A stretch of DNA of 11,423 nt from Deltaproteobacteria bacterium (GTDB taxonomy: Bacteria > Desulfobacterota > Desulfarculia > Desulfarculales > Desulfarculaceae): positions 1-11,423 of the forward strand of contig JAKAGJ010000015.1 in assembly GCA_021815655.1 (NCBI GenBank), given 5' to 3'. Of the stretch, positions 1 through 9,738 are shown piece by piece (the first letter of the stretch is position 1; the number at the start of each line of letters is the position of its first letter). Under the pieces are notes generated by a model. It was not told the origin of the DNA. It did not search any database and saw only the letters and a list, made by a program, of their open reading frames with translations. A program made the translations under genes and the position numbers.

Positions 1-18
1 CCCACCCGGTAGGGTGGG
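1..18 (-). terminator. Hairpin after rplQ, probable terminator of the cluster
   Basis: A perfect inverted repeat (CCCACCC, four-base loop, GGGTGGG) lies 41 bases past the rplQ stop on the coding strand. A GC-rich 7-bp stem in this place, after the gene that usually ends the alpha operon, suggests an intrinsic terminator. The tract that should follow the stem falls beyond base 1, so a run of T cannot be confirmed. Bases 19-59 hold no gene. Confidence 0.55.
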
Positions 19-59
19 CGCCCCGCTGATTTTTCCGGCGGCGTGGCTTTAAGGCCGCG

Positions 60-433
60 CTACTTGTTCTCTGCCGCCGCGCCCGGGGAAACCAGCTCCA
101 CCAGGGCCATGGGGGCGGCATCTCCGCGACGCACCCGGGTGGGCACGATGCGCACGTAGCCGCTCTGGCGGTCGGTATAGCGGGTCTTGGCCTCGCCGAA
201 GAGCTTGGTGCAAACCTGGTGGCCGTGCAACACCGCCTCGGCCTGGCGCCGGGCATGCAAGTCGCCGCGCTTGGCCAGGGTGATCATCTTCTCGGCCAGA
301 GGCTTGAGCACCTTGGCCTTGACGGCCGTGGTCTCGATCTTCTCATGCAAGAACAACGAGGTCAGCATGTTGCGCAGCATGGCCTTGCGATGGGCGGTGT
401 CGCGGGATAATCTGACGGTCTGTGCCCGGTGTC

Positions 434-437
<4 letters not shown>
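60..437 (-). CDS. rplQ: 50S ribosomal protein L17
   Basis: L17 is a large-subunit protein that sits near the exit-tunnel side of the 50S particle. The 125-residue product opens with the family hallmark MRHR, followed by an HRKAMLRN segment, HEKIETT and [14 protein letters not shown], and it has the length usual for bacteria. It is the last gene of the cluster, its usual place after rpoA. Its ATG overlaps the rpoA TGA by four bases (ATGA). The sequence in front (GGGGTAAAGAGAA) is a poor Shine-Dalgarno site, so translation is probably coupled to rpoA. It ends in TAG and is followed by a hairpin at the window edge. Identity is clear from the N-terminal half; the C-terminal third is more variable, as in the family. 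Confidence 0.97.
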
Positions 438-1438
<1,001 letters not shown>

Positions 1439-1474
1439 GAACGTCTCCCTACGGACGGGTTTTCCGGCTCAACT

Positions 1475-2101
1475 CTAGCGGGAGTAGAGCTCGACGATGA
1501 GCTGTTCCTGCATGGGCATGGTCAGCTCCTCGCGGGCGGGCAGGGCCTTGATGGCGCCCCGGAAGGCCGCGGGGTCCACTTCCAGCCAGGCCGGCACCTG
1601 ACGGCGGGCCACGGCCTCCATGGCCTGCTTGAGCTGGGCCACCTCGCGGCTCTTGTCGCGCACGGCCACCACGTCACCCACCTTGACCTTGAACGAGGGC
1701 ACGTTGACCCGGCGGCCGTTGATGGTGAAGTGGCCGTGGCGCACCCAGTGGCGGGCCTGAGACCGGGAGTTGGCGAAGCCCAGGCGGTAGACCACGTTGT
1801 CCAGCCGGGTCTCCAACAACTGCAGGAGGCTGTGGCCGGTCACGCCACGCATGTGCGCGGCCTTGACGTAGGTAAGGTGGAACTGCTTCTCGGCCAGGCC
1901 GTACATGCGCTTGACCTTCTGCTTCTCCCTGAGTTGCAGGCCGTAGTCACTGAGCTTGCTGCGCCCCTGGCCGTGCTGGCCCGGAGGGTAGGCGCGCCGC
2001 TCGACGGCGCATTTGTCGCTGTAGCAGCGGTCGCCCTTCAGGTAAAGTTTCTGGGTCTCGCGGCGGCAGAGCCGGCAGACGCTACCTCTATATCTGGCCA
2101 A
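1475..2101 (-). CDS. rpsD: 30S ribosomal protein S4, zinc-binding form, TTG start
   Basis: S4 is a primary 16S rRNA binder that nucleates the 30S body; in E. coli it also represses the alpha operon. From the start chosen here the product is 208 residues and begins [12 protein letters not shown], the usual S4 opening. Cysteines at 9, 12, 26 and 31 form a CxxC...C(x4)C zinc site. The S4 RNA-binding domain spans about residues 96-155 ([16 protein letters not shown] segment). An in-frame TTG two codons upstream (2105-2107) would give an extra MN but lies only one base from the GGAGG at 2109-2113. The TTG at 2099-2101 lies seven bases from it, so I prefer the shorter form. It ends in TAG. Confidence 0.95.
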   Translation of the reverse strand: MARYRGSVCRLCRRETQKLYLKGDRCYSDKCAVERRAYPPGQHGQGRSKLSDYGLQLREKQKVKRMYGLAEKQFHLTYVKAAHMRGVTGHSLLQLLETRLDNVVYRLGFANSRSQARHWVRHGHFTINGRRVNVPSFKVKVGDVVAVRDKSREVAQLKQAMEAVARRQVPAWLEVDPAAFRGAIKALPAREELTMPMQEQLIVELYSR

Positions 2102-2108
2102 GTTCAAT

Positions 2109-2113
2109 CCTCC
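2109..2113 (-). promoter_or_regulatory. Ribosome binding site that decides the rpsD start
   Basis: GGAGG on the coding strand lies seven bases before TTG 2099-2101 and only one base before the alternative TTG 2105-2107. The spacing selects the downstream TTG. Confidence 0.8.
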
Positions 2114-2138
2114 GAAGTATCTGCGGGCCTCTAGCGCC

Positions 2139-2543
2139 CTAGACGCGCCTACGCTTGGGCGGGCGGCAGCCGTTGTGGGGAATGGGCGTGACGTCGCGGA
2201 TCAGCGACACGTTGATGCCCGCGCCACCCAAGGCCCTGAGCGCGGCTTCGCGGCCGGCCCCCGGCCCCTTTACGTAGACCTCCACGCTGCGCATGCCGTG
2301 CTCGGCGGCCTTCTTGGCCGCGTCCTCGGCGGCCAACTGGGCCGCGAAGGGCGTGGATTTGCGCGAGCCCTTGAAGCCCTGCACGCCGGCCGAGGACCAA
2401 GCCACCACGTTGCCGTTGGGATCGGTGATGGTGACGATGGTGTTGTTGAAGGTGGACTGGATGTGCGCCACCCCCATGGGGATGTTCTTGCGTTCCCGGC
2501 GCTTGCCGCGGACCGGCTTCTTTTGCTGCTGCGCTTTGGCCAT
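2139..2543 (-). CDS. rpsK: 30S ribosomal protein S11
   Basis: S11 lies on the platform of the 30S subunit and helps shape the mRNA exit channel around the E and P sites. The 134-residue protein has a basic N-terminus ([15 protein letters not shown]), the central [20 protein letters not shown] segment, and the family C-terminus [13 protein letters not shown]. Its ATG shares one base with the rpsM stop (TAATG). Its Shine-Dalgarno site (AGGA) lies inside the last codons of rpsM, so the two 30S proteins are translationally coupled. A 37-base gap leads to rpsD. It ends in TAG followed by G. Confidence 0.98.
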   Translation of the reverse strand: MAKAQQQKKPVRGKRRERKNIPMGVAHIQSTFNNTIVTITDPNGNVVAWSSAGVQGFKGSRKSTPFAAQLAAEDAAKKAAEHGMRSVEVYVKGPGAGREAALRALGGAGINVSLIRDVTPIPHNGCRPPKRRRV

Positions 2544-2914
2544 TACTTCTTCCTCTTACCCATCACCGAACGGCGCGGGCCCTTGCGGGTGCGGGCGTTG
2601 GTGCGCGTGCGCTGGCCGTTGACCGGCAAGCCGCGGCGGTGCCTCAGGCCCCGGTAGCAGCCCAGGTCCATCAGGCGCTTGATGTTCATGGACACCTCGC
2701 GCCGCAGATCGCCTTCCACCTTGAAACCCACGTCGAGGGTCTGGCGGATGCGGTTGACCTCTTCCTCGGTGAGGCGGTCGCTACGGGTGCCGGGGTCCAC
2801 GCCGGCCTGGCTCAGTATCTTCTTGGCCGAGCTCTGGCCGATGCCGTAGATATAGGTCAGCGCCACCTCAATGCGCTTGTTGCGCGGCAAGTCAATGCCT
2901 GCAATGCGTGCCAC
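2543..2914 (-). CDS. rpsM: 30S ribosomal protein S13, GTG start
   Basis: S13 sits in the 30S head, forms inter-subunit bridges and touches the P-site tRNA. The 123-residue product starts [26 protein letters not shown] and carries the helix-turn [25 protein letters not shown] region and a basic tail. The first codon is GTG (2912-2914), six bases after GGAGG. This Shine-Dalgarno site abuts the rpmJ TAG stop (TAGGGAGG), so termination and initiation are tightly linked. In E. coli S4 represses this operon at a pseudoknot around the rpsM start; here the 11-base space after rpmJ cannot hold such a leader upstream of rpsM. The stop TAA overlaps the rpsK ATG. Confidence 0.98.
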   Translation of the reverse strand: MARIAGIDLPRNKRIEVALTYIYGIGQSSAKKILSQAGVDPGTRSDRLTEEEVNRIRQTLDVGFKVEGDLRREVSMNIKRLMDLGCYRGLRHRRGLPVNGQRTRTNARTRKGPRRSVMGKRKK

Positions 2915-2925
2915 TGTTTGCCTCC

Positions 2926-3042
2926 CTAACCCTGGCGCTGCTTATGGCGTGGGTTCTTTTTGCAGATGACCCGCACCACGCCTTTACGCTTGATGATGAT
3001 GCAGTCCTTGCAGATGCGCTTCACCGAAGCCCGTACCTTCAT
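2926..3042 (-). CDS. rpmJ: 50S ribosomal protein L36, zinc-binding form
   Basis: This small gene encodes 38 residues starting [14 protein letters not shown] and ending RHKQRQG, a full-length L36. The residues C11, C14, C27 and H33 form the C3H zinc site of the zinc-dependent L36 type. L36 is the smallest 50S protein and organises rRNA near the base of the L7/L12 stalk region. The ATG at 3040-3042 is preceded by AAGGG at an eight-base spacing. An in-frame ATG 17 codons upstream (3091-3093) is not favoured because the conserved family start is MKVR. It lies 118 bases after map and 11 bases before rpsM. Confidence 0.97.
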   Translation of the reverse strand: MKVRASVKRICKDCIIIKRKGVVRVICKKNPRHKQRQG

Positions 3043-3160
3043 CGGAACATCCCTTTTCACGGCCGCCGCGGCTAGCGGCCAGCCAATAACCATACCCGCC
3101 TTAAGCCCTCTAGGCCCGCGTCCGGCTTAACATGGCCGACCGCGCCCCGGCTGGTAGGCC
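3043..3160 (-). promoter_or_regulatory. 118-nt map-rpmJ intergenic leader with hairpin
   Basis: This is the longest gene-free stretch in the window. It contains a GC-rich inverted repeat at 3061-3080 (GGCCGC, eight-base loop, GCGGCC) that ends 18 bases before the L36 start. No T-run follows, so it does not look like an intrinsic terminator. I could not pick out a convincing -35/-10 pair. infA, common at this place in other bacteria, is absent, and the space is too short for it. By position this is the best candidate for an alpha-block control site, but no known riboregulator motif is recognised. Confidence 0.4.
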
Positions 3161-3907
3161 TCAGGGCAGGCTCAATATGCGGGGACCGTCCGCCGTGACG
3201 GCCACCGTGTGCTCGAAATGAGCGGATAGTTTACCGTCCACCGTCACCGCCGTCCACCCGTCCTGCAAAATTCGCACCTCGAAGCCCCCGGCGTTGATCA
3301 TGGGCTCGATGGCCAGCACCATGCCCGGCTTGAGCTTCACCCCCCGGCCCGGCAAGCCGAAGTTGGGTACCTGGGGCTCCTCGTGCAGGCCGCGGCCGAT
3401 GCCGTGCCCCACGAACTGGCGCACCACCGAAAAGCCCGCCCCCTCGGCCACCTTCTGCACCGCCGAGGAGATGTCCCCCAGGTGGTTGCCCGGCTGGGCC
3501 TTTTCTATGCCGGCCATGAGCGAGGCCTCGGTGGCCTTCAAAAGACCGGAGGCTTCGGGGCTTATCGCGCCCACCGCGACGGTGGTGGCGGCATCCCCGT
3601 AAAACCCGTCCAGGATCACACCAAAATCCATGGACAGGATGTCGCCCTCCTTGAGCGGCCCCGGCCCGGGAAAGCCGTGCACCACCTGCTCGTTGAGCGA
3701 GCAGCACAAGGAGTAGGGATAGCCGCGGTAACCCTTGAAAGCCGGCACCGCCCCCAGGGAACGGGCCATCTCCTCGGCCTGGCGGTCCAGGCTGGCCGTG
3801 CTCACCCCCGGCCTCACGGCCTGGGACACGGCCTCGAGCACCTGCCCCACCACGCGGCCAGCCGCGCGCATGATCTCAATTTCTGCGGGACTCTTGATGA
3901 TGATCAT
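3161..3907 (-). CDS. map: Methionine aminopeptidase, type I
   Basis: This cytosolic metalloenzyme removes the initiator methionine from new proteins whose second residue is small. The 248-residue product is the compact type Ia form with no N-terminal extension. The five metal ligands are visible: D94 (SMDFG), D105 (YGDAA), H168 (GHGIGRGLHEEP), E201 (AIEPM) and E232 (FEHTV). The substrate-side histidines H78 (VHGFP) and H175 are also present. It follows adk after 20 bases, with only a weak GAAGG-like Shine-Dalgarno site, so coupling to adk is plausible. It ends in TGA. Adk and map beside secY are a frequent arrangement in bacteria. All catalytic residues are intact, so it is probably active. 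Confidence 0.97.
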   Translation of the reverse strand: MIIIKSPAEIEIMRAAGRVVGQVLEAVSQAVRPGVSTASLDRQAEEMARSLGAVPAFKGYRGYPYSLCCSLNEQVVHGFPGPGPLKEGDILSMDFGVILDGFYGDAATTVAVGAISPEASGLLKATEASLMAGIEKAQPGNHLGDISSAVQKVAEGAGFSVVRQFVGHGIGRGLHEEPQVPNFGLPGRGVKLKPGMVLAIEPMINAGGFEVRILQDGWTAVTVDGKLSAHFEHTVAVTADGPRILSLP

Positions 3908-3927
3908 GCGCGGGCCGCCTTCAATAC

Positions 3928-4569
3928 TTAACCCATCACCGCCTTGATGCGCCCGAAGATGTCGCTGATGGCGCCCACGCCGTCGATGGGGCGCAAGAGG
4001 CCCTTGGCCTGGTAGTAGTCGATCAGCGGCTTGGTCTGGTCATCGTAGACCTTCAGTCGGTTGCCCACGGTGGTCTCGTTGTCGTCGTCGCGCTGGAACA
4101 GATCGCCGCCGCACTTGTCGCACTTGCCGGCGGTCTTGGGCGGATCGAACATCACGTGGAAGCCCTGGCCGCAGGCCTTGCAGGTGCGCCGACCGGTGAG
4201 ACGGCCCATCAGCTCGCTGTTGGCCACCTCGATACTGATGACATGGTCGATCTTCTTGCCCATGTCGGCCAGCACCTTGTCCAGGGCCTCTGCCTGGGGC
4301 ACGGTGCGCGGGAAGCCGTCCAGCATGAAGCCCTTGGAGCAGTCAGGCTGGGCAATGCGGTCCTTGGCCAATCCGATCACCACCGAGTCGGGCACCAACT
4401 GGCCAGAGTCCATGAACTTCTTGGCCTCCAGGCCCAGTTGGGTCTGGTTCTTCACCGCCGCGCGCAACATGTCGCCGGTGGAGATCTGGGGGATGCCATA
4501 GCTGTCGATGAGCATCTTGGCCTGGGTACCTTTGCCAGCCCCCGGAGGGCCCAACAGGATGATGTTCAT
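3928..4569 (-). CDS. adk: Adenylate kinase with zinc-type LID
   Basis: Adenylate kinase catalyses ATP + AMP = 2 ADP and balances the adenylate pool. The 213-residue product has the P-loop GPPGAGKGT (7-15), the AMP-binding STGDMLR (30-36), DGFPRT (84-89), and a long LID domain (about 122-160). Cysteines at 130, 133, 150 and 153 in the LID form a CxxC...CxxC structural zinc site, as in Gram-positive Adks, instead of the hydrogen-bonded network of E. coli Adk. The ATG follows GGGAG at an eight-base spacing. It stands 107 bases after secY, a gap with its own hairpin, and 20 bases before map. Confidence 0.97.
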   Translation of the reverse strand: MNIILLGPPGAGKGTQAKMLIDSYGIPQISTGDMLRAAVKNQTQLGLEAKKFMDSGQLVPDSVVIGLAKDRIAQPDCSKGFMLDGFPRTVPQAEALDKVLADMGKKIDHVISIEVANSELMGRLTGRRTCKACGQGFHVMFDPPKTAGKCDKCGGDLFQRDDDNETTVGNRLKVYDDQTKPLIDYYQAKGLLRPIDGVGAISDIFGRIKAVMG

Positions 4570-4606
4570 AACCGCGCTCCCTTAAGAATTGCTTGAGTTC
4601 CCTCTA

Positions 4607-4626
4607 GCCTCCCCCCTCAGGGAGGC
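4607..4626 (-). other. Hairpin in the secY-adk intergenic region
   Basis: A perfect 7-bp inverted repeat (GCCTCCC, six-base loop, GGGAGGC) lies midway in the 107-base gap between secY and adk. There is no T-run after it on the coding strand, so a classical terminator is unlikely. It could be an RNA processing or stability element between the spc block and adk/map. I see nothing else in the gap apart from the adk ribosome binding site. Confidence 0.45.
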
Positions 4627-4676
4627 CCCCGCCTCAGAACACTCGCAGGCCCCGCTCGGCGAAGCCACTCAAATCC

Positions 4677-5987
<1,311 letters not shown>

Positions 5988-6428
5988 TTAGCTTAGCTCC
6001 ACCGCACCGCCGGCGGCCTCGACCTTGGCCTTGGCCCCGGCGCTGGCCCGATCCACCTTGATCGTCAGGGCTTTGGACAGCTCGCCCTGACCCAGGAGCT
6101 TGATGGCGTCGAAGCTGCCCTTTATCAAGCCAGCCTCGGCCAGGCTCTGGGCGTCCACCACGCTGCCGGCCTCGAAACGGTCGAGGTCGCGCAGGTTGAT
6201 CTCGGCGATCTGGAGCCCAAACTTGTTATGGAAGCCGCGCTTGGGCAGCCGGCGCTGCATGGGCATCTGGCCACCTTCGAAGCCGGGACGCACGCCGCCA
6301 CCGCTGCGGGCGTTCTGGCCCTTGTGGCCCTTGCCGGCCTGGCCGCCTTGACCGCTGGCCTGACCGCGACCGATGCGCTTTCTACTTTTTCGCGAGCCGG
6401 GAGCCGGCTGCAGCTCGTTAAGCTTCAT
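5988..6428 (-). CDS. rplO: 50S ribosomal protein L15
   Basis: L15 is a late-assembling 50S protein whose long basic arm reaches into 23S rRNA. The 146-residue product has the glycine/arginine-rich N-terminal arm with [26 protein letters not shown], the [17 protein letters not shown] segment, and the compact C-terminal domain. Its ATG lies inside rpmD: the two genes overlap by 11 bases in different frames, and an AAGG Shine-Dalgarno element six bases upstream is also inside rpmD. Its TAA is directly followed by the secY GTG. The layout implies translation coupling through rpmD, rplO and secY. Confidence 0.98.
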   Translation of the reverse strand: MKLNELQPAPGSRKSRKRIGRGQASGQGGQAGKGHKGQNARSGGGVRPGFEGGQMPMQRRLPKRGFHNKFGLQIAEINLRDLDRFEAGSVVDAQSLAEAGLIKGSFDAIKLLGQGELSKALTIKVDRASAGAKAKVEAAGGAVELS

Positions 6429-6603
6429 TGATCACCTTCACCAGGTGCGAGACCTTGTTGATCATGCCCCGTATGGCCGGGGTGTCGCTCAGCGTCACGA
6501 CCTTGTTCATCTTGGTCAGGCCCAGCCCCTTCAAGGTGTCCTTGTGGTTCTGGGGACGGCCGATGCCGCTGCGGACCAATTTTACCGAAAGCTTGTCAGC
6601 CAT
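6418..6603 (-). CDS. rpmD: 50S ribosomal protein L30
   Basis: L30 is a small 50S protein on the surface of the large subunit. The 61-residue product has the family core [28 protein letters not shown] and is of normal bacterial size. The ATG follows GAGGA at a six-base spacing. The gene lies 33 bases after rpsE, and its end overlaps the start of rplO by 11 bases. It is missing from some bacterial lineages but is intact here. It ends in TAA. Confidence 0.97.
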   Translation of the reverse strand: MADKLSVKLVRSGIGRPQNHKDTLKGLGLTKMNKVVTLSDTPAIRGMINKVSHLVKVINEA

Positions 6604-6636
6604 GATGATTCCTCGCGATGGCGGCTGGAGCGGCCC

Positions 6637-7161
6637 TTAGGCCCTCACCTCGGCCACCGTCATGTCGCGTTTCTTGGCCACCGACTCCTCGCTCTTGAGC
6701 TGGCGCAAGCCCTGCAAGGTGGCCTTGACCACGTTGTGGGCGTTGTGGGTGCCCAGGCACTTGGTGAGGATATCGCTCACCCCCGCGGCCTCCAAGACCG
6801 CGCGCACCGCGCCACCGGCGATGACGCCGGTACCAGCGCCGGCCGGCTTGAGCAGCACCTTGCCCGAACCGAAGCGCCCCTCGATCTGGTGGGGGATGGT
6901 GCCGCGCACCAGCGGGATGGGGGCCATGTCGCGCTTGGCTTTCTCGATGCCCTTGCGGATGGCCTCGGGCACCTCATTGGCCTTGCCCAGACCGGCGCCC
7001 ACGCTGCCCTGGCCGTCGCCGACCACCACCACCGCCGAGAAGGAGAAGCGCCGGCCGCCCTTGACGACCTTGGCCACGCGGTTGATGTGCACGACCTTGT
7101 CGATGAGCTGCAGGTCGTCCTGCTCCAGCCCTTCTCTTCTTGGTCTACGTCTTTCCAGCAA
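6637..7161 (-). CDS. rpsE: 30S ribosomal protein S5, TTG start
   Basis: S5 helps form the mRNA entry channel and affects decoding accuracy; spectinomycin resistance maps here in E. coli. The 174-residue product has the double-stranded RNA-binding fold from about residue 20 ([20 protein letters not shown]), the [21 protein letters not shown] loop (48-68), and the C-terminal [11 protein letters not shown] region. The first codon is TTG (7159-7161). An in-frame TGA lies six codons upstream with no ATG or GTG between, so no better start exists. AAGGA lies eight bases before the TTG. The spacing to rplR is 40 bases and to rpmD 33 bases. It ends in TAA. Confidence 0.97.
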   Translation of the reverse strand: MLERRRPRREGLEQDDLQLIDKVVHINRVAKVVKGGRRFSFSAVVVVGDGQGSVGAGLGKANEVPEAIRKGIEKAKRDMAPIPLVRGTIPHQIEGRFGSGKVLLKPAGAGTGVIAGGAVRAVLEAAGVSDILTKCLGTHNAHNVVKATLQGLRQLKSEESVAKKRDMTVAEVRA

Positions 7162-7169
7162 GGTCCTAT

Positions 7170-7174
7170 TCCTT
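7170..7174 (-). promoter_or_regulatory. Ribosome binding site for the TTG start of rpsE
   Basis: AAGGA on the coding strand, eight bases before TTG 7159-7161, supports this rare initiator, which is the only plausible start before the in-frame upstream stop. Confidence 0.7.
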
Positions 7175-7201
7175 CACAGTCTTAAAGGTATCCGGATTGG
7201 C

Positions 7202-7570
7202 CTAGAAATCCAGGCCGGCCTCGCGGGCCGCCTCCGCCAGGGCCTTGACGCGGCCATGGTAGATGTATCCGTTGCGGTCGAAGACGACCTTGGCCACGCC
7301 GGCGGCCTGGCAGGCCTTGGCGATGGCCGCGCCCACCTTCTTGGCGGTGGCGATGTTGCCCTTGTGGCCCTCTTCCTGGCGCAGCTCGGGCGCAAGGCTG
7401 CTGGCCGTGGCCAAGGTGACGCCGCGCTCGTCGTCCACCACCTGGGCGTACATGTTGTTCAGCGACCGGAAGACCGTAAGCCGGGGGCGCTCGGCGGTGC
7501 CGTGCACCTTGCGACGCACGCGCGCCTTGCGCTTGGCCCAGGCCACCTTGGTGGGATTGGTCTTGCCCAT
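7202..7570 (-). CDS. rplR: 50S ribosomal protein L18
   Basis: L18 binds 5S rRNA and, with L5, joins it to the central protuberance of the 50S subunit. The 122-residue product has a basic N-terminal region ([18 protein letters not shown]), then [21 protein letters not shown] and a conserved end around [23 protein letters not shown]. The ATG follows GAGGG at a six-base spacing. It lies 35 bases after rplF and 40 bases before rpsE, its normal place in the spc block. It ends in TAG followed by G. Confidence 0.98.
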   Translation of the reverse strand: MGKTNPTKVAWAKRKARVRRKVHGTAERPRLTVFRSLNNMYAQVVDDERGVTLATASSLAPELRQEEGHKGNIATAKKVGAAIAKACQAAGVAKVVFDRNGYIYHGRVKALAEAAREAGLDF

Positions 7571-7605
7571 TGTTACCCTCTATCCTCTAAAGGCCTCTCG
7601 GCCCC

Positions 7606-8145
7606 TTACTTGACGCCGGCCTTGCCCACCTTGCGGCGGATGGCCTCGCCAGCGAACTTGATGCCCTTGCCCTTGTAGGGCTCCGGCGGCCGATAGCGCC
7701 GGATGGTGGCGCAGGTCTGCCCCAGAAGCTCCCGGTCGATGCCGGTCAGCGTCAGGGTGGTGTTCTTTTCCACCGAGGCGCTGATGCCCGCGGGCAACTC
7801 GAAGATCACCGGGTGGCTGAAGCCCAAGGCCAGCTTCAAGGTGGTGCCAGCCACCTCGGCCTTGTAGCCCACGCCGTTGATCTCCATGACCTTGCTGAAT
7901 CCCGCGCTCACCCCCACCACCATGTTGTTGAGCAGGGTGCGCGAGAGTCCCCACAGGGCCTTGCCCTGCTGGTTTTGCTCGCGGGGGGTGACCCGAAGGA
8001 CGCCCTCCTGCTGCTCAATCAGCACCATGGGATGAAACTCGCGCGCCAGCGCTCCCTTGGGGCCCTTGATTTCCACCCGCTGGCCATCGACCTTGGCCTC
8101 TACGCCGGCGGGCAGATTAACTGGCAGTTTGCCGATGCGACTCAT
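7606..8145 (-). CDS. rplF: 50S ribosomal protein L6
   Basis: L6 sits near the sarcin-ricin loop and the stalk base where translation factors dock. The 179-residue product begins [15 protein letters not shown] and has two related half-domains. The second ends with the highly conserved [19 protein letters not shown] segment and a basic tail. The ATG follows AGGAG at a nine-base spacing, 21 bases after the rpsH stop. Size and ends are normal. It ends in TAA. Confidence 0.98.
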   Translation of the reverse strand: MSRIGKLPVNLPAGVEAKVDGQRVEIKGPKGALAREFHPMVLIEQQEGVLRVTPREQNQQGKALWGLSRTLLNNMVVGVSAGFSKVMEINGVGYKAEVAGTTLKLALGFSHPVIFELPAGISASVEKNTTLTLTGIDRELLGQTCATIRRYRPPEPYKGKGIKFAGEAIRRKVGKAGVK

Positions 8146-8166
8146 GCTTGACCGCTCCTAATCACC

Positions 8167-8562
8167 CTACCAGACCGAGCACACCACCTCGCCGCCAAGC
8201 CGCTCTTTGCGGGCCTTGCGGTCGCTCATGACGCCTCGGGGCGTGGACAGAATGCTGATGCCCAGGCCGCTCATGACCTTGGGGATCTCGTCGTGGGACA
8301 CGTACACCCGGCGGCTGGGCTTGCTGACCCGTTTGATTCCCTCGATCACCGAGGTGTTGCCGCTGTACTTGAGCTTTATGCGCAGGATGCCCTGCTTGCC
8401 GTCCTCGGCCGTCTCGAAGCCCAGGATGTAGCCCTCGTCCAAGAGGGCCTGGGCCACGGCGGCCTTCATCTTGGACAGCGGGACCTCGACCTCGCCATGA
8501 CGGGCCAAAAGGGCGTTGCGCACACGGGTGAGCATGTCGGCTATGGGATCGTAGATGGACAT
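8167..8562 (-). CDS. rpsH: 30S ribosomal protein S8
   Basis: S8 binds helix 21 of 16S rRNA early in 30S assembly and in E. coli represses the spc operon by binding its mRNA near rplE. The 131-residue product starts [17 protein letters not shown] and ends with [26 protein letters not shown], the rRNA-binding end. A longer reading from 8682 is not used: it overlaps rpsN, and the family starts at MSIYDP. The ATG is seven bases after AGGAGG (8570-8575), and this site overlaps the rpsN TAG stop. It ends in TAG. Confidence 0.98.
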   Translation of the reverse strand: MSIYDPIADMLTRVRNALLARHGEVEVPLSKMKAAVAQALLDEGYILGFETAEDGKQGILRIKLKYSGNTSVIEGIKRVSKPSRRVYVSHDEIPKVMSGLGISILSTPRGVMSDRKARKERLGGEVVCSVW

Positions 8563-8573
8563 GTTCGCCCCTC

Positions 8574-8759
8574 CTACCAGCTGGACTTGATCACGCCGGG
8601 GATCTCGCCGCGCAACGACATGTTGCGGAAGCAGATGCGGCAGATGCCGAACTTGCGGATGAAAGCCCGCGGACGGCCGCAAATCGGGCAGCGGTTGTAG
8701 GACCGCACCTTGAACTTGGGCTTGGCGGCGGCTTTGTTCATCATTGCTTTGGTGGCCAA
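8574..8759 (-). CDS. rpsN: 30S ribosomal protein S14, zinc-binding short form, TTG start
   Basis: S14 lies in the 30S head next to S3 and S10. The 61-residue product is the short zinc-binding type: C24, C27, C40 and C43 in [20 protein letters not shown]. It ends [13 protein letters not shown] as expected. The first codon is TTG (8757-8759), giving [10 protein letters not shown], which aligns with the usual MAKKSMIAKA. AGGAGG at 8767-8772 is seven bases upstream. ATG codons 6 and 7 exist, but they are over 20 bases from the Shine-Dalgarno site and would remove the conserved N-terminus. The TAG stop is embedded in the rpsH ribosome binding site (TAGGAGG). Confidence 0.97.
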   Translation of the reverse strand: MATKAMMNKAAAKPKFKVRSYNRCPICGRPRAFIRKFGICRICFRNMSLRGEIPGVIKSSW

Positions 8760-8766
8760 CTTGAAG

Positions 8767-8772
8767 CCTCCT
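8767..8772 (-). promoter_or_regulatory. Strong ribosome binding site for the TTG start of rpsN
   Basis: A perfect AGGAGG lies seven bases before TTG 8757-8759 and 22 bases before the first in-frame ATG. It fixes TTG as the initiator. Confidence 0.85.
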
Positions 8773-8786
8773 AAAAACTGGCGATC

Positions 8787-9326
8787 CTAGGACCTGAAAG
8801 GCATGCCCAAGAGCGAAAGCAGGGCGCGGCCCTCTTCATCGGTCTTGGCCGTGGTTACTATGGTTATGTTCATCCCCTTGACCTTGTCGATCTTGTCGTA
8901 GTCGATCTCGGGGAAGATGATGTGCTCCTTGATGCCCAGCGTATAGTTGCCGCGGCCGTCGAAAGCTTTCGCGCTGATGCCGCGGAAGTCGCGCACGCGC
9001 GGCAGCGCCACGTGCATCAGCTTGTCCAGGAAGTACCACATGCGGTCCGAGCGCAGGGTAACCGAGGTGCCGATGGGCATGTTCTCGCGCAGCTTGAAGG
9101 CGGCGATGGAACGCTTGGCCCGGTTGATCATGGCCTTCTGGCCGGCGATCAGGGTCAGCTCCTCGGCCGCGGCATCCAGCACCTTGATGTTCTGGATGGC
9201 CTCGCCCACGCCCATGTTCAAGGTCGTCTTGACGACCTTGGGCACCTCGTTGATGTTCTGGTAGGAGAACTGCTCCCTGAGCTGGGGCAGGACCTCCTTA
9301 AAATAAAATTCTTTCAGCCTGGCCAT
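8787..9326 (-). CDS. rplE: 50S ribosomal protein L5
   Basis: L5 binds 5S rRNA and contacts the P-site tRNA from the central protuberance. The 179-residue product starts [16 protein letters not shown] and carries [22 protein letters not shown], the basic [18 protein letters not shown] stretch, and a standard C-terminus. The frame stays open 61 codons upstream to 9509, but that part lies over rplX and has no family likeness. AGGAAG is six to seven bases before the ATG at 9324-9326, so this start is firm. The 80-base gap in front is the longest inside the spc block. It ends in TAG. Confidence 0.97.
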   Translation of the reverse strand: MARLKEFYFKEVLPQLREQFSYQNINEVPKVVKTTLNMGVGEAIQNIKVLDAAAEELTLIAGQKAMINRAKRSIAAFKLRENMPIGTSVTLRSDRMWYFLDKLMHVALPRVRDFRGISAKAFDGRGNYTLGIKEHIIFPEIDYDKIDKVKGMNITIVTTAKTDEEGRALLSLLGMPFRS

Positions 9327-9406
9327 TATGGTCTTCCTGTGTCTGCTGCCGTTGTTGAAGCCGCCTGTTGAGAGCCGGCTCGTCCCACGGGCCGTTACGC
9401 CCTGCC
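9327..9406 (-). other. 80-nt rplX-rplE intergenic region, possible S8 mRNA site
   Basis: All other gaps in the rpsC-to-secY part are 40 bases or less. In E. coli the S8 repressor binds at this same rplX-rplE junction. The sequence contains a 10-base palindrome (GAGCCGGCTC, 9372-9381) and short GC stems, but I cannot draw a convincing copy of the 16S helix-21 S8 target. Function is inferred from position only. Confidence 0.3.
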
Positions 9407-9730
9407 CTAGCCCGCGATGTGCTCTCCGCACTTGGCGCAGACGCGCACGTGGCTGCCGTCTTCCAGGACCTTGCGGCCCAGGCGCCGAGGCGCGTTGCAC
9501 TTGTCGCACATCACCATAAGGTTGGAAATGTGCAGCGGGCCTTCCTTCTCCAGGATACCGCCCTGGCTCTTGCCGGCGGGCTTGGTGTGGCGCTTGATCA
9601 TGTTGACTTTCTCAACGATCACGCGCTCCTTGTCGGGGATGACCTTCAGCACCTTGCCGACCTTGCCTTTTTCGCGTCCGGCAATGACCATCACCCGGTC
9701 GTTCTTCTTTATGTTCAGCTTGGGCTTCAT
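9407..9730 (-). CDS. rplX: 50S ribosomal protein L24, zinc-ribbon variant
   Basis: L24 is an early 50S assembly initiator near the exit tunnel. The 107-residue product has the KOW motif at about residues 7-34 ([20 protein letters not shown]) and the conserved [10 protein letters not shown]. Its C-terminal half carries C75, C78, C98 and C101 in a CDKC...CAKC pattern that looks like a zinc ribbon; E. coli L24 lacks it. The ATG is eight bases after the rplN TAG, and the Shine-Dalgarno-like TAGGTGAG includes that stop codon. It ends in TAG. Confidence 0.97.
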   Translation of the reverse strand: MKPKLNIKKNDRVMVIAGREKGKVGKVLKVIPDKERVIVEKVNMIKRHTKPAGKSQGGILEKEGPLHISNLMVMCDKCNAPRRLGRKVLEDGSHVRVCAKCGEHIAG

Positions 9731-9738
9731 GCTCTCAC

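Noticed and set aside
19..59. Second hairpin between rplQ and the edge stem
   Set aside because: Only about four contiguous base pairs form; too weak to call.
3043..3093. In-frame upstream ATG giving L36 a 17-residue extension
   Set aside because: L36 begins MKVR throughout the family and a usable AAGGG site precedes the inner ATG; the extension would translate the hairpin.
3043..3160. Promoter for the alpha block in the map-rpmJ gap
   Set aside because: A TATGGT hexamer is present, but no matching -35 element at proper spacing could be seen.
8563..8682. N-terminal extension of rpsH by 40 codons
   Set aside because: It overlaps rpsN; the family start MSIYDP and AGGAGG seven bases before it fix the shorter form.
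9327..9509. N-terminal extension of rplE by 61 codons
   Set aside because: It overlaps rplX, shows no L5 likeness, and the ATG at 9324-9326 has a good ribosome binding site and the family start.
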